DNA from: Symbiodinium natans
Lineage: Eukaryota > Sar > Dinophyceae > Suessiales > Symbiodiniaceae
Reading direction: 5' to 3'
NCBI GenBank assembly: GCA_905221605.1
Contig: CAJNDS010000868.1
Location: 124,001 to 188,000, forward strand
Length of the DNA: 64,000 nt
The position numbers and the translations under genes are program-made. Within the stretch, counting starts at the first letter, position 1. Every line of letters starts with the position of its first letter. Below the pieces are notes generated by a model. That model saw nothing but the letters and a program-made list of their open reading frames with translations, did no database searches and was not told where the DNA came from. This document shows, in pieces, positions 34,850 to 46,741 of the stretch.

Positions 34850-35450
34850 GATCAGGACATTGAAGTCATCACAATCGCATCCAAAACAATAGCCAAACAA
34901 CGTGCCTCACACGAATTGAGCAAGGATCGGTTCCTCGCTACCAAGTCCTGCAGCACTCAGAGTTGATCACGCTCGGGCCGCATAGCGGCGTGATGGACCT
35001 GCTTGTTTGCGTCCTTTTCCCACATGTTCAGGGTCGAAAACTGCAAAACGGCAAAACAGTTCATGCTCCTTCCGTTTGTCGGAGCATGTGTTGCACGCAG
35101 GTTGAATTAAAGCAAGGCGTGACCCTCGGTTCTCGCCTGTGCCAGTGAAAAAGGGCAGCATGTGAGCCCTACTATCGTGGTGTCAATCACACCCTGCGGC
35201 CTACGCCCTGCGTCCGTCAACAACGTGTTTGTGCTTGCATGGTGCGGGATGTACAACATGGAGACGCAAGACCGGCGCTTGTGCTGGATCTGCAGCTGGG
35301 CCCAAGTGCGGGCATGTTAAAAACATCGCCACACTATGCTCAGAGAAAACCACAAGTACCTGGTCAGCAGGATGCACCAAAGTCACATCATAGGCAACAC
35401 CAGGGCAACGACACTCTCGTCGCACAGTGCTGCGATTTACTTCTTTACTC
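34850..35450. other. No recognisable gene
   Basis: Short frames only on both strands. Confidence 0.35.
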
Positions 35451-35454
35451 CTTC

Positions 35455-35830
35455 TGAAGAACGGAAAGACACAAACAGAAATAAACGCAGAAAAATTTAC
35501 ATACAGCGAGAAATGCAGACAGAAGAAAACAGAAATATAGAATCATGCATGATCAAGAAATGAAGAATAAAGAAATAAAGAAATAGAGAAACAGAGAAAT
35601 TGAGAAATAGAGAATTAAATTCACATCCATGCAGCCATGCAGAAATTTTCAGCATTACAGAATACAGACATGCAGAAACAACGAAACAGAGCAGTTAAAG
35701 AATTAAAGAAATAAAGACATACAGAAATACAGAAAAAATGAACACAGACATAAAGAAATAAGTCAAAAAAGATATACATGAATACAGAAATAGAGATATT
35801 AAAGATATGCAGAAATAAAGAAACTTACGA
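35455..35830 (+). repeat. A-rich degenerate tandem repeat (agaaata / agagaaa units)
   Basis: About 375 bp of 7-9-bp units such as agaaataa, gagaaaca and cagaaata with little T or C. The words resemble the A-rich repeat at 52865-53720. Open frames are shadows of the repeat. Confidence 0.75.
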
Positions 35831-35908
35831 TACTTTTTGGAAAATCGTTCGTGGTCCTGACCCTTTTTTGGCTTGTTGCGATCGTTACCTAAGCTTGTCC
35901 GATTATCC

Positions 35909-38498
35909 CTATGGCATGGCTGGAGGGGACGGTCTCGTCAATCGTTGAGATTTTTGCGTTGAGATATAGCGTAACATGTTAGCATAACAAGGCTCACACT
36001 GAGAAGGGCTCGGAGAGGCATACGTTTGTTTCATCGCATTGCTGAGTACGGGACACATGCTCTTCGTGTCGCCAGCGCCTTCGACCTTGATCTCCGGAGC
36101 TCCCTGAGACAATCTCACGTCAGGCTTCAGGTGTATGACCCAGCCCACCATGCGACGGTCAAGACAGTCAAGCCCATGAGCAAACCTCTTGCACAAGCGC
36201 AGGTATGGGCGGCCTTGTCGTCGGTCACATCACTCGGCTTGTCCTGCAAACAGTACATTACAGTACATTGAGTTGTGGTGATGGAGGCGCCGGGGGGTGT
36301 GAGGGGGAGTGGCACAGTGGCGAGATGTGGCACTGAAGCTAATTGGCTAAACCTTTGCACACCTCAATGCAGTGCATGAACTGGGGTCCAGCTGCTTCAA
36401 GTCTGCGAGCGGCGTCCACTCGGCCTTGCCATCATCATACTTCCTGATTCCACGCGGCAAGCATCTTCTGTTCTGAAGAGATGCAGAACATGTTGCAGCA
36501 CGTCCGGCGACAGGCTAGGAGAAAAAACTCATCAGGCACATGTTCGTGTTGGTGCAGTCAAGCTACACCAGCACATCCTCGCAGCAGAAGCTTGCAATGA
36601 CATCCGAACATCAACGACAGCATCTTGCAGTGCAGCTGGTTGCATCAGGGACTCTGTTGCAGTCTGCTGCATCACCTTTCCACTCATGCCACTGCGAACG
36701 TTCGTCACCTGTGGGAGACGAGGCCATGACATCCTATTGCATTTGGGACGCTGCTGCTGTGTGAGCCAAGTGGCATCCATGCCCATCTGCACATCCAAGG
36801 CGGGAGTTTCCTGCTCCTTCAAAAGATGTGTCGCCCACCAATGCAGACTACAGCAACCCATCACCTCAAGAGCCGGGCACCTGCCATTCCCACGTATTCT
36901 TTGCATGTGTTGCTTTGTTCTGTGACAATGGCGGCATTGGTGCTTTTCGGCGCAGAAGTTCAGAAGGGGACGTGTCTGGAGTTAAGGACTCTAGGAATGC
37001 AGAGTTCGAAGTTGACAAGGCTTGAGGATGTCTGTTCGGGATTCCTGTGTTTACAGACAGTCACTTCTCTGAACAACTGGCGGTCCCCGTAGCCGAGCAT
37101 CTCGGCGACCCCATCCATGACCTTCAAGGTACCGCAGGTCAGCACTCAATGACCAAGCGTTTGCCATCTGCCATGCCAATCAAGCACAGGGACTCTCATG
37201 ATGACTCACGCACCACAGCAAGTGAACCATCTTTGAGGTTCGTCCTTTGGAATAGAACTTAGTCGTCACAACTCTCGCACCTTCTCGGCAGCGGCTTGAA
37301 CCTGACCAGTTTCCGGCATGCTGTGGTATCACAGATCTTGAATATCTTTAGTCTCAGAATCTCTACGATTCCGACCTGCTCCGCAACAGTGGCCTGCCGG
37401 TTCTCGCAATGGAGATTGCTATCCATGGGTCTGTGAGCATGAGCCAAGCTAGTTCAGGACCGCCTGTTCCTCTGGCTTGGGTTCTTCCTTCTTCTCCTTG
37501 TCGAAACATGGTCAAGAAAGTCAAGAGCTGCCAGGGGCTTGTGGAAGTGTGAGTCTGGCCTCTGGCTTCGGCACTTCCTTGGCAGGCTCTGGTTCCGTCT
37601 TCGCGGGCGCAGCCTCTCTAGCTTTGCCACAAACTGTGAACTTCAGCTCAATGAAAGTCAGCAAAGGGATGCCTGGGGAGGAGTAGCCTGGGTCGATTTG
37701 CTTCCGTTGCAGCCCATCCTCAAGTGACGAAAGCACAATGCAAGCAGAATGTGGCACAACGCAAGCAAGAAACGAGCTTGCGCGCGCGGATCGATATTGC
37801 AGAAGCCAAGCATCTTGAATTGCAGGATCTCAGGAAGTCTCAGAAAAAACCCAGGTGCTTGAAGCAAGGCTTGATCCACGTGCAGCTTCGGCCCCAAGCA
37901 CTGTCTCCACAGCAACATGTGAGAGAGCTTTCAGAACTTTCTTCACCGTCAAGATTCAGAAGCCACAACTCAATTGAGAGAGCACGTCCTGCACGGCCTT
38001 CTCCTTTGCCCTCAAACTCTTCATCAGCTTATCTGCCTCATGCTCTACTCCGCTTGCGCTCCCTTTAGCCAAGCGGAGCTTGAACAGACACTTCACACAC
38101 ACGAACCACAAGAACTCACAGCTTTGCTACCATGATGTAGCTACCGCCGATGGTAGTTGCAGCCTTCTCTGATGGAAGGTGGTGTAGCAGCTCCAAGGCC
38201 AAATAGTCCACCTCCACGCCAGTTGTCACTTTCCCCTCCCCAACCACAATTCTCACGATACTTCCGAATGACTACAAAGGCAACCCTAAACCTTTTCTAA
38301 AGACTGTAGATGGCTGGATTTCCGGGCCTCCTCGTCTTCGGCAAAGTCAGATGGGTTGGAGATCGCCGAATGCCTTGCAAAGGCTGCCTCTAACTGTCTT
38401 GCAAAGCCCGGTGCCGCTTCTGAAAGGCTGCGACACAGAAAGGTTCTCATCATCCTGGCAGCAATAACTGCGCACAGATACAGCCACACAAACGGCAC
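35909..38498 (-). CDS. Candidate multi-exon gene, unassigned
   Basis: Minus-strand pieces with strong coding character: LSEAAPGFARQLEAAFARHS then NPSDFAEDEEARKSSHLQS (about 38292-38440); RKQIDPGYSSPGIPLLTFIE then a Glu/Pro/Lys-rich PAKTEPEPAKEVPKPEARLT (about 37545-37710); EQVGIVEILRLKIFKICDT (about 37320-37385); KVMDGVAEMLGYGDRQLF (about 37065-37122); EQETPALDVQMGMDATWL (about 36762-36815); and a last exon GAPEIKVEGAGDTKSMCPVL ending at a stop at 35909. A plus-strand frame at 37724-37860 also reads as protein, so one part is ambiguous. No family recognised. Confidence 0.42.
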
Positions 38499-38749
38499 TC
38501 AGTCTGGAAGATGCGGTGTCAAACAATGCGAGAGGTCCGAATCCATCATCTGGTGATTTATCTCCGCCTCGGGATTGGATCGAAAGATGAAGCGGCTCAA
38601 GGAACAAACAGCACAAAAAAACTGAGCTTCAAACCATGACTGGAGGTTGGCTTCCAGCTTCCGGAGGGAGCGAAAAGTAAACTTGCTAGGTCAGATGCAT
38701 CGCATGTTGCCTGAAGCATACCGTTAGTAACTTAATTTGCATCGGGTGC

Positions 38750-38850
38750 GAGTGTGTGAGAGTGTATCTGTGTGGGTCGGCGTGTGTGCGTGTGTGTGAG
38801 TGTGTGTCAGTGTGTGTGAGTGTGTGTCTGTGTGTGGTGTTTGTGCGTGC
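38750..38850. repeat. (GT)-rich microsatellite with gtgtgagt units
   Basis: About 100 bp of gtgtgtgagtgtgtgtc-type repeat. Confidence 0.85.
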
Positions 38851-39105
38851 GGCGTTGATTGTAGGATCCTTCGTGGCTGGAACGCGCGCCAGGGCAACAC
38901 GTAAGACCATCCTCTGGTTCCACAAAAAGTTAAATGAGCTTGGGCGGTTGGGATCCTAGTTCCAAGGGGCTTAAGATTTCAATCAAGTCTTGCGCTTCAA
39001 CTTTGAAGCCGAACTCACCGTGGCGGAGCCAACAGCACAACGCGCAATTTCGATTCACCTGCTGCAGTAAACCTCGCGAAGCCCCAGGCCCCAAATGCCA
39101 CAGGG

Positions 39106-39425
39106 CTCAGGATTTAGGTTCAGGACCTTTGGGTTCAGGATTTAGGGGTTTAGGGTTTAAGGTTCAGGGTTTGCTTGCATGCTCTTGCTTTCAAGAGTTT
39201 CGCTTCAAGGCTTTGGGGTCGGAGTTCAAGGGTTTAGGGTGCAGGGTTCAGGGTTTAGGGTGTTGGGGTTTGGGGTTTAGAGTTCAAGGTTTAGACTGGA
39301 TTGCTTCGGGCTTGAGGACGGCTTAAGGTTGGAGGTCAAGCTTCAGGCTTTCAGTTTTCATAGGCGTAGCCCGCCTACGACAGATTTCAAGTTTAGGATT
39401 TGGGCTTTATGGGGTTTAGGTGCTG
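39106..39425 (+). repeat. Degenerate telomere-like repeat patch
   Basis: Runs of gggtttagggtttaagg and ggttcaggatttagg words, G-rich on the plus strand, decaying toward 39425. It is a small isolated relative of the large arrays at 46.7-57.6 kb. Confidence 0.75.
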
Positions 39426-39429
39426 AATG

Positions 39430-40440
39430 CTGCGCGCCAGGTTTTTGGCTTTAGGATGTTCTGGGGGAATGGGACATGTTTGTTGTCTAACTTGTTTTTG
39501 CAGGAACTGCCGGACTGGTAGGAAACAACAGTCAACAGCGCAGCAAACTTCGCTCCACACGCAAATACATATAGAGAGATTTTTACTTGTTGTTACTTAT
39601 TGCGTTACAGCGGCTAGAAATCTAACACGGGGAAGAAGTGCTGCTCTGCCTGTTTGTGATCTGCAATTGCACGGCCAGCAGTCATAAAGTGTCATAAACG
39701 AATTTGGCGCATTTGCGCCAGCTTTCAGTTTCGATAATACGGCTTGCTGGGCGCAGGCATATACAGATGACGTCGCCCCATCTTGAAGCCAAGAGCCTTG
39801 CCTGTTCGAAAGGCTTGCGTACGCATGTATAGTTTTATGTCATGTTCGAACAGCATGGCCGACACCGTATCCGCCCTGCTCGCACATAGTCATCTGCCTT
39901 GTTTCCGACCTAGTGCTGCGGGAGTGACGTGAGTGACTCGCACTGTGAATCATGTCGTTGCAACGATCGCTGGAGCCGCTTGAGCAAAATGTTCGCGAAA
40001 CGGGGCTCCAAGATGCTCCAAATAACTCACACTCCAACTTGTGCATTACAAGATCGCACCCTGTACTGGAAGATCAATGCCTATAAGATAATCGCCAATG
40101 TTATTGAAAAAGTACTGCACTCCACTATCTCTGCATCACAACTGTTTGTACAGCTATGTAAGACCTGCAGGACCTGCAGAACTTTTCGCGGAGAGAAAAG
40201 CTCCTGGAAGCTATCTGGTGAAAATCCATTTCCGCTCAAACCTGGCCAGATGCCAGAATAACTTGAGAGCACGATTCAGAGATCTAGAAGCACAACTTCG
40301 TGGGCATATTGCAATGAGAGCGGTCGGCAGCACTGCTTAGAACGCTTAGCCTGATTCAGCCAGCATGAAGCAGTATGGTTCCTCGGTGAGCACGGCCCTG
40401 CAAGAGAGATGAGAGTGCGCATGCTTGACACGCTCATCGG
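39430..40440. other. No recognisable gene
   Basis: Nothing I can support; a weak (ggacctgca)n duplication lies near 40165-40182. Confidence 0.35.
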
Positions 40441-40447
40441 TACAAAT

Positions 40448-41290
40448 CTATTTTGTTGCAAACGGAATGTTGTTGGTGCGACGGAAATTCCCACTATGAG
40501 TCACGTCGCTTTCAGGGTACATACAACTTTGGCACCAGACATTGCTGGCACGAGTTTCCAAGTTGGGGAGAACAAGACACGGTATGCGTTCACATTGCTT
40601 TGCCCTCAGACATGGACACGAAATGGCTCCCGCTGACTCGCCGCACATGACGAATGTCCCGTCACTCTCTGTCCTTGCAAAGCAGCAAAGCACACCCTCG
40701 GTCAAAAGCTTGGGGCCACCCAGGTTGACTTCCCCTCTCTTCTGCCAGACCTCTGGCCGAAACCTCAAAAGTCGAAGACGCAAAGCCTGACCACCTAACT
40801 CCAACGTCACCAGTCAAGCGAGTGAAGCGCACTCGTATGATGGGCCTGGCACATTGGCCACGAAGCTTGAGCTGATCGAAGAGACCTTGCTACAAGTCCA
40901 CGCGAACTCAGGATTTAGCAGCGGGGATTCTGGACGAAGTGCACGACGCCACATGGTGTCACATCACTCCAAAGCCAGCCACGAGGTTCTTGGGCTCAGA
41001 CCGCCCACGACTTGGACTGCGCATCAACAGCAGGGCCCTTAGTGTGCACGCGACGCGCGAGAAAGCAGGGGCCAAGGATCTGTCCGGATTCCTTCTCAAC
41101 AAATATTGCCATTAAACCGACGAGGCGGCAAGAAGTCCACAAACCCTGCGCACTCAGGCTCAGACTGCAAAAGTCTGCGACGACCATCTGCAACAGCAAG
41201 GCCGCTACATATGTATCAGGAAGCGCGAACAGCAAAGCCTTGGATGGACTTCGGCTGGGCCCCAGGCAACGAGGATCTCCCACCCGTTTT
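40448..41290 (-). CDS. Possible coding exons, unassigned
   Basis: Two minus-strand frames of modest coding character: RPEVWQKRGEVNLGGPKLL (about 40690-40760) and the piece FVEKESGQILGPCF (about 41060-41105), preceded by hydrophobic sequence. Splice sites were not resolved and the plus strand also carries long frames, so this is weak. Confidence 0.22.
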
Positions 41291-41299
41291 TCTCATCTT

Positions 41300-43900
41300 C
41301 TTTGGTGCGAAGCGGGCCTCCCCGCCTCAGCGTTAGGCGATGAAGACCCTTACTGTAACACACGGTCCGTGCCCCGTCACAGTGCAGCGCCTGCCCTATA
41401 CGAGTTTCAAGCGCCCGATCACAGCCCGATTAGATAGACAACCCAGCTCCTTTGCGGGATAACAGGTCTCAAGATGACACTGTAAGCTTCAAACCCGACT
41501 CAAAGTCCCAAGCCGGAAAAGTCAGAGCACGACAGCGCGAAAAGCGGATCTTCAGCGAAGCCCCTTATTGGGGAGCCAGCAGCACTCGCTGGACCGCTTC
41601 TGGGTCCTCGTCCAGCTTTCGGGTTCATGAGGGGCGAGCCGGGTCTGCAAGGCGGGAAGTTCGACCACATGTTCATGCCTGGAATAAAACCTGAAGTTTT
41701 CGAGGTGCTAGGACCTCCAGGTTTCAGGGGGCGTAATAGGATGTTCAGGATAAGAATCGACAATGACTTACACGGACACGACGCGGCATCGTCGTGTCGG
41801 AGATCAATGCGCCACCCTCGCCAAAGCCAAAGTCCTAGTCCTAATCACTGAACAGCCTCTGAGGTAGCGACACCGTGAGACTTCTACGCCAACTTGCAAA
41901 GCCCTAACATCAATCCAAGAGCCCTAAAGCCGTACACGTATCCCGTGCCCAGTAGACTGTGAAGCACAAAGCCTGACGCGCTGCTTCTTGCAAGGCTGAG
42001 CACGGCACTTCCTTCGGGCCTCCAGCGGGCTTTAACAAGTTAAGGACTCCGGCATTTCTGTTGAAACATTTATGATTCCGGTTTTCGGGTTCGGGACTTG
42101 GGCTCTACTAGGAGCATGACAAGCCTACACCACGCACAGGATTGTTGCTAAAGAAGTTGGAAGGTCTCAGCCGGGCCGGGTCATAGTTTTGGACCTTCTT
42201 CCATCTCGGAGGTTTTGGCTGGCGTCAGAACTGAGCCCGAAATCTTCAACCCCAACTTTCCAGCAGAAACTCTTGAACCCGAAACGCAAGTTGATTCGGG
42301 TTTTGGCATCTAGGACACAAGTTGACACAAGACTCGACTCTGGACCAGTTCGGTGTAGGACCGGGTTTACGCTTCAGAGTGCAAGTTGGTGCTTCAACTG
42401 TGCCCAGTGTTACTGCCCTGTCACCAGGGTCAGCACGTTTGTTTGGATCTCACGTAAACCTCATGGACTCATGGATCGAGTTCCAAAAGCCCAACCCTCA
42501 CTAACGAGCCATCCCAAATCGCAACCAAGACCCTGATTCTCGACCAAACCGCCCGAAACCCACAAACCCTAGCCTTGCCACGGCTTGCCCTAAACCCTGA
42601 ATTTTAGGACGTCAAGGTGTCTCTAAGCCCCGGGCGTGTCAATGTTGCCCACAACTTGCACGTCCGGCCGTCCGGCCAAGGGCACAAGCGCCGGTTCTGA
42701 CGGAGTTGTGGCATTACGGGCTCGTAAACGGTTTCGGGATAATGGCAAGTGGCAGCTGATGCTCACTCGATGACTCTTGGCAACCCTTTAACAACCGTAC
42801 AACCGTACATACGCAAAGCCAACTCCCAAGCCGTAAACAAGAACCGCTTAGCATCAGAAAAAATTTCCTGGTGGATGACCCAACATAATGCGCCATGAAA
42901 GCAACGCGAGGATCAAATGATGGTTTGTGTCTTGATACATCTTTGGGGATGGCGAAGGCTCGCACTGCGAATCATGTGGCTGCAAAGATCGCTTGAGCAA
43001 GACGTTCGCAAGGCTCCAAGACGGATCACGCTCCAGCTTGCGTCACGGCACTTGGCAATTGCACACACTGGCCAATGCTTTGGTGCCCTGTTGCACCGAT
43101 AACTTTCTAGACTCGTCGAGCGTTGTAAAAGCAGCAGACCTTGCTCCAGTTCTGTCGGAGGCTCGAGATGAAACCAACTTAATGACCCCCGGCAACTTGC
43201 GAGAACCGACTGGCGACGAAAACCTGCCGGGCCCGCACAGCCAGTCAGAACTTTCTTCAAACAGGTGCCGAACTTCTCCGAAACCTTCAGTAAATCTTCA
43301 AGAATTGTGGAATCCACCTATTCTTAAAAAGAAAATATTGAGTCCCATCGCTGAATCCAATGCATTTGAATTTTTTCAAACACATTCTAATCTTAAAATA
43401 TCTGACTTCGATACCCTTCTACACTTCAGCATCACCGAATTCACGCTTATGCATACGTGCATGGAACTCATGGAACAACTCACACCGCACGGGGACACGA
43501 GCTATCTTTTCTGAACAAAGTGAACATTCTTCGGACGGTTGCACTTGTTGTTTGAAAGAAAGCACTCGAAGAGATTTGGAGAAACAAAAACGTTTCGGCC
43601 AAGCACGCCAGCCAACGTACATCACCTTACTAATCACGCCAATCACACTGCCATCACGCTACCGCCACCACACTTGCAACCACTGCTCTTAGCATGCAGT
43701 ACGCTCAAACACAAGCAAGTTTAAATCAAGTTCAATGTGTCTGTTCTTGCCTTTAACTGCTGATCACTTCCCATCCCACAGAGAGAGACAAGTCTGAAAA
43801 CCGATGGTTTTGGAAACAGCAATTCGAGGCTCTTCTCCCTCTTTTTGAGCAAGATCATGTCCAAGTTCATACTGCAAAATTGCACTTTGTCTGCATTCTT
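41300..43900. other. No recognisable gene
   Basis: Frames are short or Pro/Ser-rich. Fragments of telomere-like words in the C-rich sense (accctagcc, ccctaaaccctgaat) appear near 42560-42602. Nothing else stands out. Confidence 0.35.
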
Positions 43901-43927
43901 GCTTTTGCTGCTCAGCCTGCCAGCGCG

Positions 43928-43990
43928 GACCACCCACCCCACCCCAAGCTCCACCCACCCCTGAATTCCCAAAACCCGATTTAAATCGCT
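43928..43990 (+). repeat. Dispersed repeat ccacccc...aaacccgatttaaat, copy 1
   Basis: ccaccccaccccaagctcca followed by aaaacccgatttaaatc. The same order of words recurs at 45903-45952. Confidence 0.6.
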
Positions 43991-44139
43991 TTTGCTTCTG
44001 CTCCGTCCAAGACCTTCAGACTTGCTAAAGAAAAAAAAGAAATTTGCCTCTTTGCTTTTGCCGCTCTTCTCTTCTTTTTCCTTTTTTAACAGGTGCGTCC
44101 GCAAAAGGAAATTTAACAATCTTTTGCCTATTTCAGGTT

Positions 44140-44325
44140 GCAAACAGCGCAGAAGCTGACACTTTGGAAGTTAGCATGCACAGAATCGTGATGACACACA
44201 CCACACTCCATAACACAGCCAAAACACACCACCATTCACAACAAGCAAAACACACACTTTGCACACTGCTAACACACACACACACATCCACAGCACAACT
44301 CAGAAAAACAAACCACAAAATGGCG
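44140..44325. repeat. CA-rich low-complexity stretch
   Basis: Many cacaca and acacacca words, ending in a short (ac)n run at about 44270-44285. Confidence 0.6.
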
Positions 44326-44329
44326 ATTG

Positions 44330-45368
44330 CATTTTTTCAAGCTACAAAATGCACATTCCCTTGGTTATAATGCAATTTCACTGTCTTTCTGGTTAATTGA
44401 AAGCTTCCAGGCTAACAGTGTAAAACACTTGACTGTTTATGTTTGGTTTAAACGGTTTTTAAAAAATCTCTCTTTTTCTTGACTAAACTTGTTTTTTGTT
44501 GGCATGCAAGACAAAGCAGTCTTACATTGTCCGTGTGTGATCTTTCTTGCACTGTGGAGGTCACTTTGTTAGAGTTTGCATTGTTGTCCAACACAACCGC
44601 AAGGGTTGCAGTTTCCTTGCCCAAAGCTGCAAAAGGCAAAACAGACGAACACTTCTTTCTTTCTTGCGCCGCCAACGTGAAGCTCTCTGCGGCTGCAACA
44701 GGCCTTCTTGGAGGTGTGTTGCATCTTGGTGCAAAGCACTCTCCGTGGCAATTTTTTTTCAAATTTTCCAAAATGCAAGTTTCAGCACTTTTCAAGGTTT
44801 TTGGAGTTTGCAGGCGTCGCTGGGTTGTTGTTCAGCTCTCTGCAGTGGTCTTAGCCGGAATTACCCAGACGGATTTCTGAAAGCTGCATATTTTCAGAAA
44901 TTTGAACTTTTTGTTTTTGAAAATCCCGCCCACCCCGGGAAATCGGAACTGCTGCTCATCCAGAGCAAATCCACATGCGTCGATTCTCCTGTAGACCTTT
45001 CAAGGGTTGGGCGAGCCGTGGCCCCTGAGCTCCCCGGAACCCCAACTCCAGCACTCATGGATCACCTTCTGCCCTGCCTTCCAGAAGAGGTATCCACGGA
45101 GCGAGGCCCTGAAACGCCAGACCTCCGAAACCCCCAAGTTTCCATTAGCCTGCCGAAGCTGCCTTGAAGGCTCCGAAACCTTGCATCAGTGCGACAGCCC
45201 TGAAACCGTGCAGACACTCCCAGGCCAGGACCTTGTGCCGAAGAGCCAGCTCCCCACGCAAGATCCCGTGGTGACGCGATAAAGGGGGCCCCTGCACCTT
45301 TTGCAGACGGACGTAGTCGCCGAGCCCTGCCGGTACTACGCAAGTTTTGCTGAGCCCTACATGTCCTT
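44330..45368. other. AT-richer sequence without a supported gene
   Basis: A plus frame at 44479-44880 is open for 133 codons but has no credible start or motif. From 44880 the sequence turns C-rich and reads as Pro/Ser/Thr in all frames. Confidence 0.35.
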
Positions 45369-45850
45369 CCAGCCCAAGCATCAAAATCGAAATACTAGAA
45401 TCAGGTTACTCTGTTTAGAGGCGCTTCAAAACGCTCAAAAACACCAGAATCGCAAGCATAATATTGGAAAAGGTCACGCACGAACAAGTCGGGACAGAGC
45501 AGCATCAACATCAAAATACGCAAATCAGATCTTTACAGATCATTGAGTGATTGGGAAAAGAAGCGCTTCAAAATGCTCAAAACACCAAGATGGCAAGAAT
45601 AATATTGGAAAGCTTATACACAAACAAGTCGAACCAAAAAAACATCAACATCAAAGTGCGGAAATCGGTCACTGAGTGATTCGGGTTTCGGAGCGCTTCA
45701 AAAAACTCACAAGACCCAAATGATATTGGAAAAGCCTGTACACGAAGTCGAAAACAAAAAAAAACATCAAAATACTGCAATTAAGTTACTTAGTGATTGA
45801 GGTTTAGAGCGCTTCAAGACACTCAGAACACGGAAAAACCGTCGTTGCTC
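45369..45850 (+). repeat. Tandem repeat, units of about 116-142 bp, four copies
   Basis: Units begin gcgcttcaaaa at 45421, 45563, 45693 and 45809 (the last partial). Each carries, in order, gctcaaaacacc, ataatattggaaaagc, cacaaacaagtcg, aaaaaacatcaacatcaaa and actgagtgatt before the next gcgcttc. Spacing shrinks 142, 130, 116 by small deletions. I do not recognise the family. Confidence 0.85.
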
Positions 45851-45902
45851 GTTTTTGATCAGCAGCCCTTGGATAAGCATTAACCTTTAAAACAAGGTTA
45901 AG

Positions 45903-45952
45903 CCACCCCCACCCCAAGTCCCACCCGGTTTAAACCCAATTTAAATCCCAAG
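45903..45952 (+). repeat. Dispersed repeat, copy 2
   Basis: ccacccccaccccaagtccc followed by aaacccaatttaaatccc, matching the block at 43928-43990 in order and direction with small changes. Confidence 0.6.
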
Positions 45953-46740
45953 CCCCTTTAAGAACCTAAAAACAAAAAAAAAGATCCCTCCGGCCCGACT
46001 AGCCACAATAAGACGTTAGTGTTTTTTTGAATATTTGCAAGAACTGCAAAAACATTGTTTTTTTAACTTTAAAGAACTGCACACCTCAAGTAGAAAAATG
46101 AGCATAGACCGTTCTGCAGGCATTCTTGTCTTACTGTGGTCTTTCTTTACAGGATGCTCAAACCTGCTTGTCGTTATAGCTACAGAGGCTCCAAGAAGGC
46201 AACCATAAAGCGCACCTCCAAGGCACAGCTAACTGGGTTTTTCACGGTGTGCAATATCGCATTTGCCGGGGCCACAGATTTTCAGATCTGTTGATAATCT
46301 CAAAGAGCAGATTGTCGCAAAGTCTTTACTGCGCAGGAAGTTTCAATCAAGGAGGTTCCAATTCAGACTTAAGCTGGACGGGAACTACGACGCGATTTAA
46401 GCTTAGTGGACGAAACTGTCTTGCACTTCAAGTGGTTGACTTGACTGCATCTCACTGAGGCAGAACCTCTGAAAGACTTGTACATTTCACCGTAGGGGGG
46501 TCATGCATTCGCCATCATATGATGGCTTGAAAGACAGGCAGATGAAAGATAACGGACGCCGGACATGTTCCGGCACAGGAGACTTGTGGAAGCGTGATTG
46601 TTCGCCCCACAGTGTGAAAAGAATGAGTCCGCGAATCTCTGAATTGGATATATTCTTGGACGCAGATTTTATGAGTTTTATTTGCCTGATGTTTCCTTTA
46701 CTATCTGGCTCAAGCACGGTCCGGGCACAATAAGTAGATT
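45953..46740. other. Unassigned sequence before the telomere-like array
   Basis: No supported gene. Short frames on both strands at 46490-46730 do not show coding character clearly enough. The first telomere-like words start near 46742. Confidence 0.35.
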
Positions 46741-46741
46741 T

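Noticed and set aside
44479-44880. 133-codon plus frame
   Set aside because: No ATG at its start, AT-rich context, no motif or splice support.
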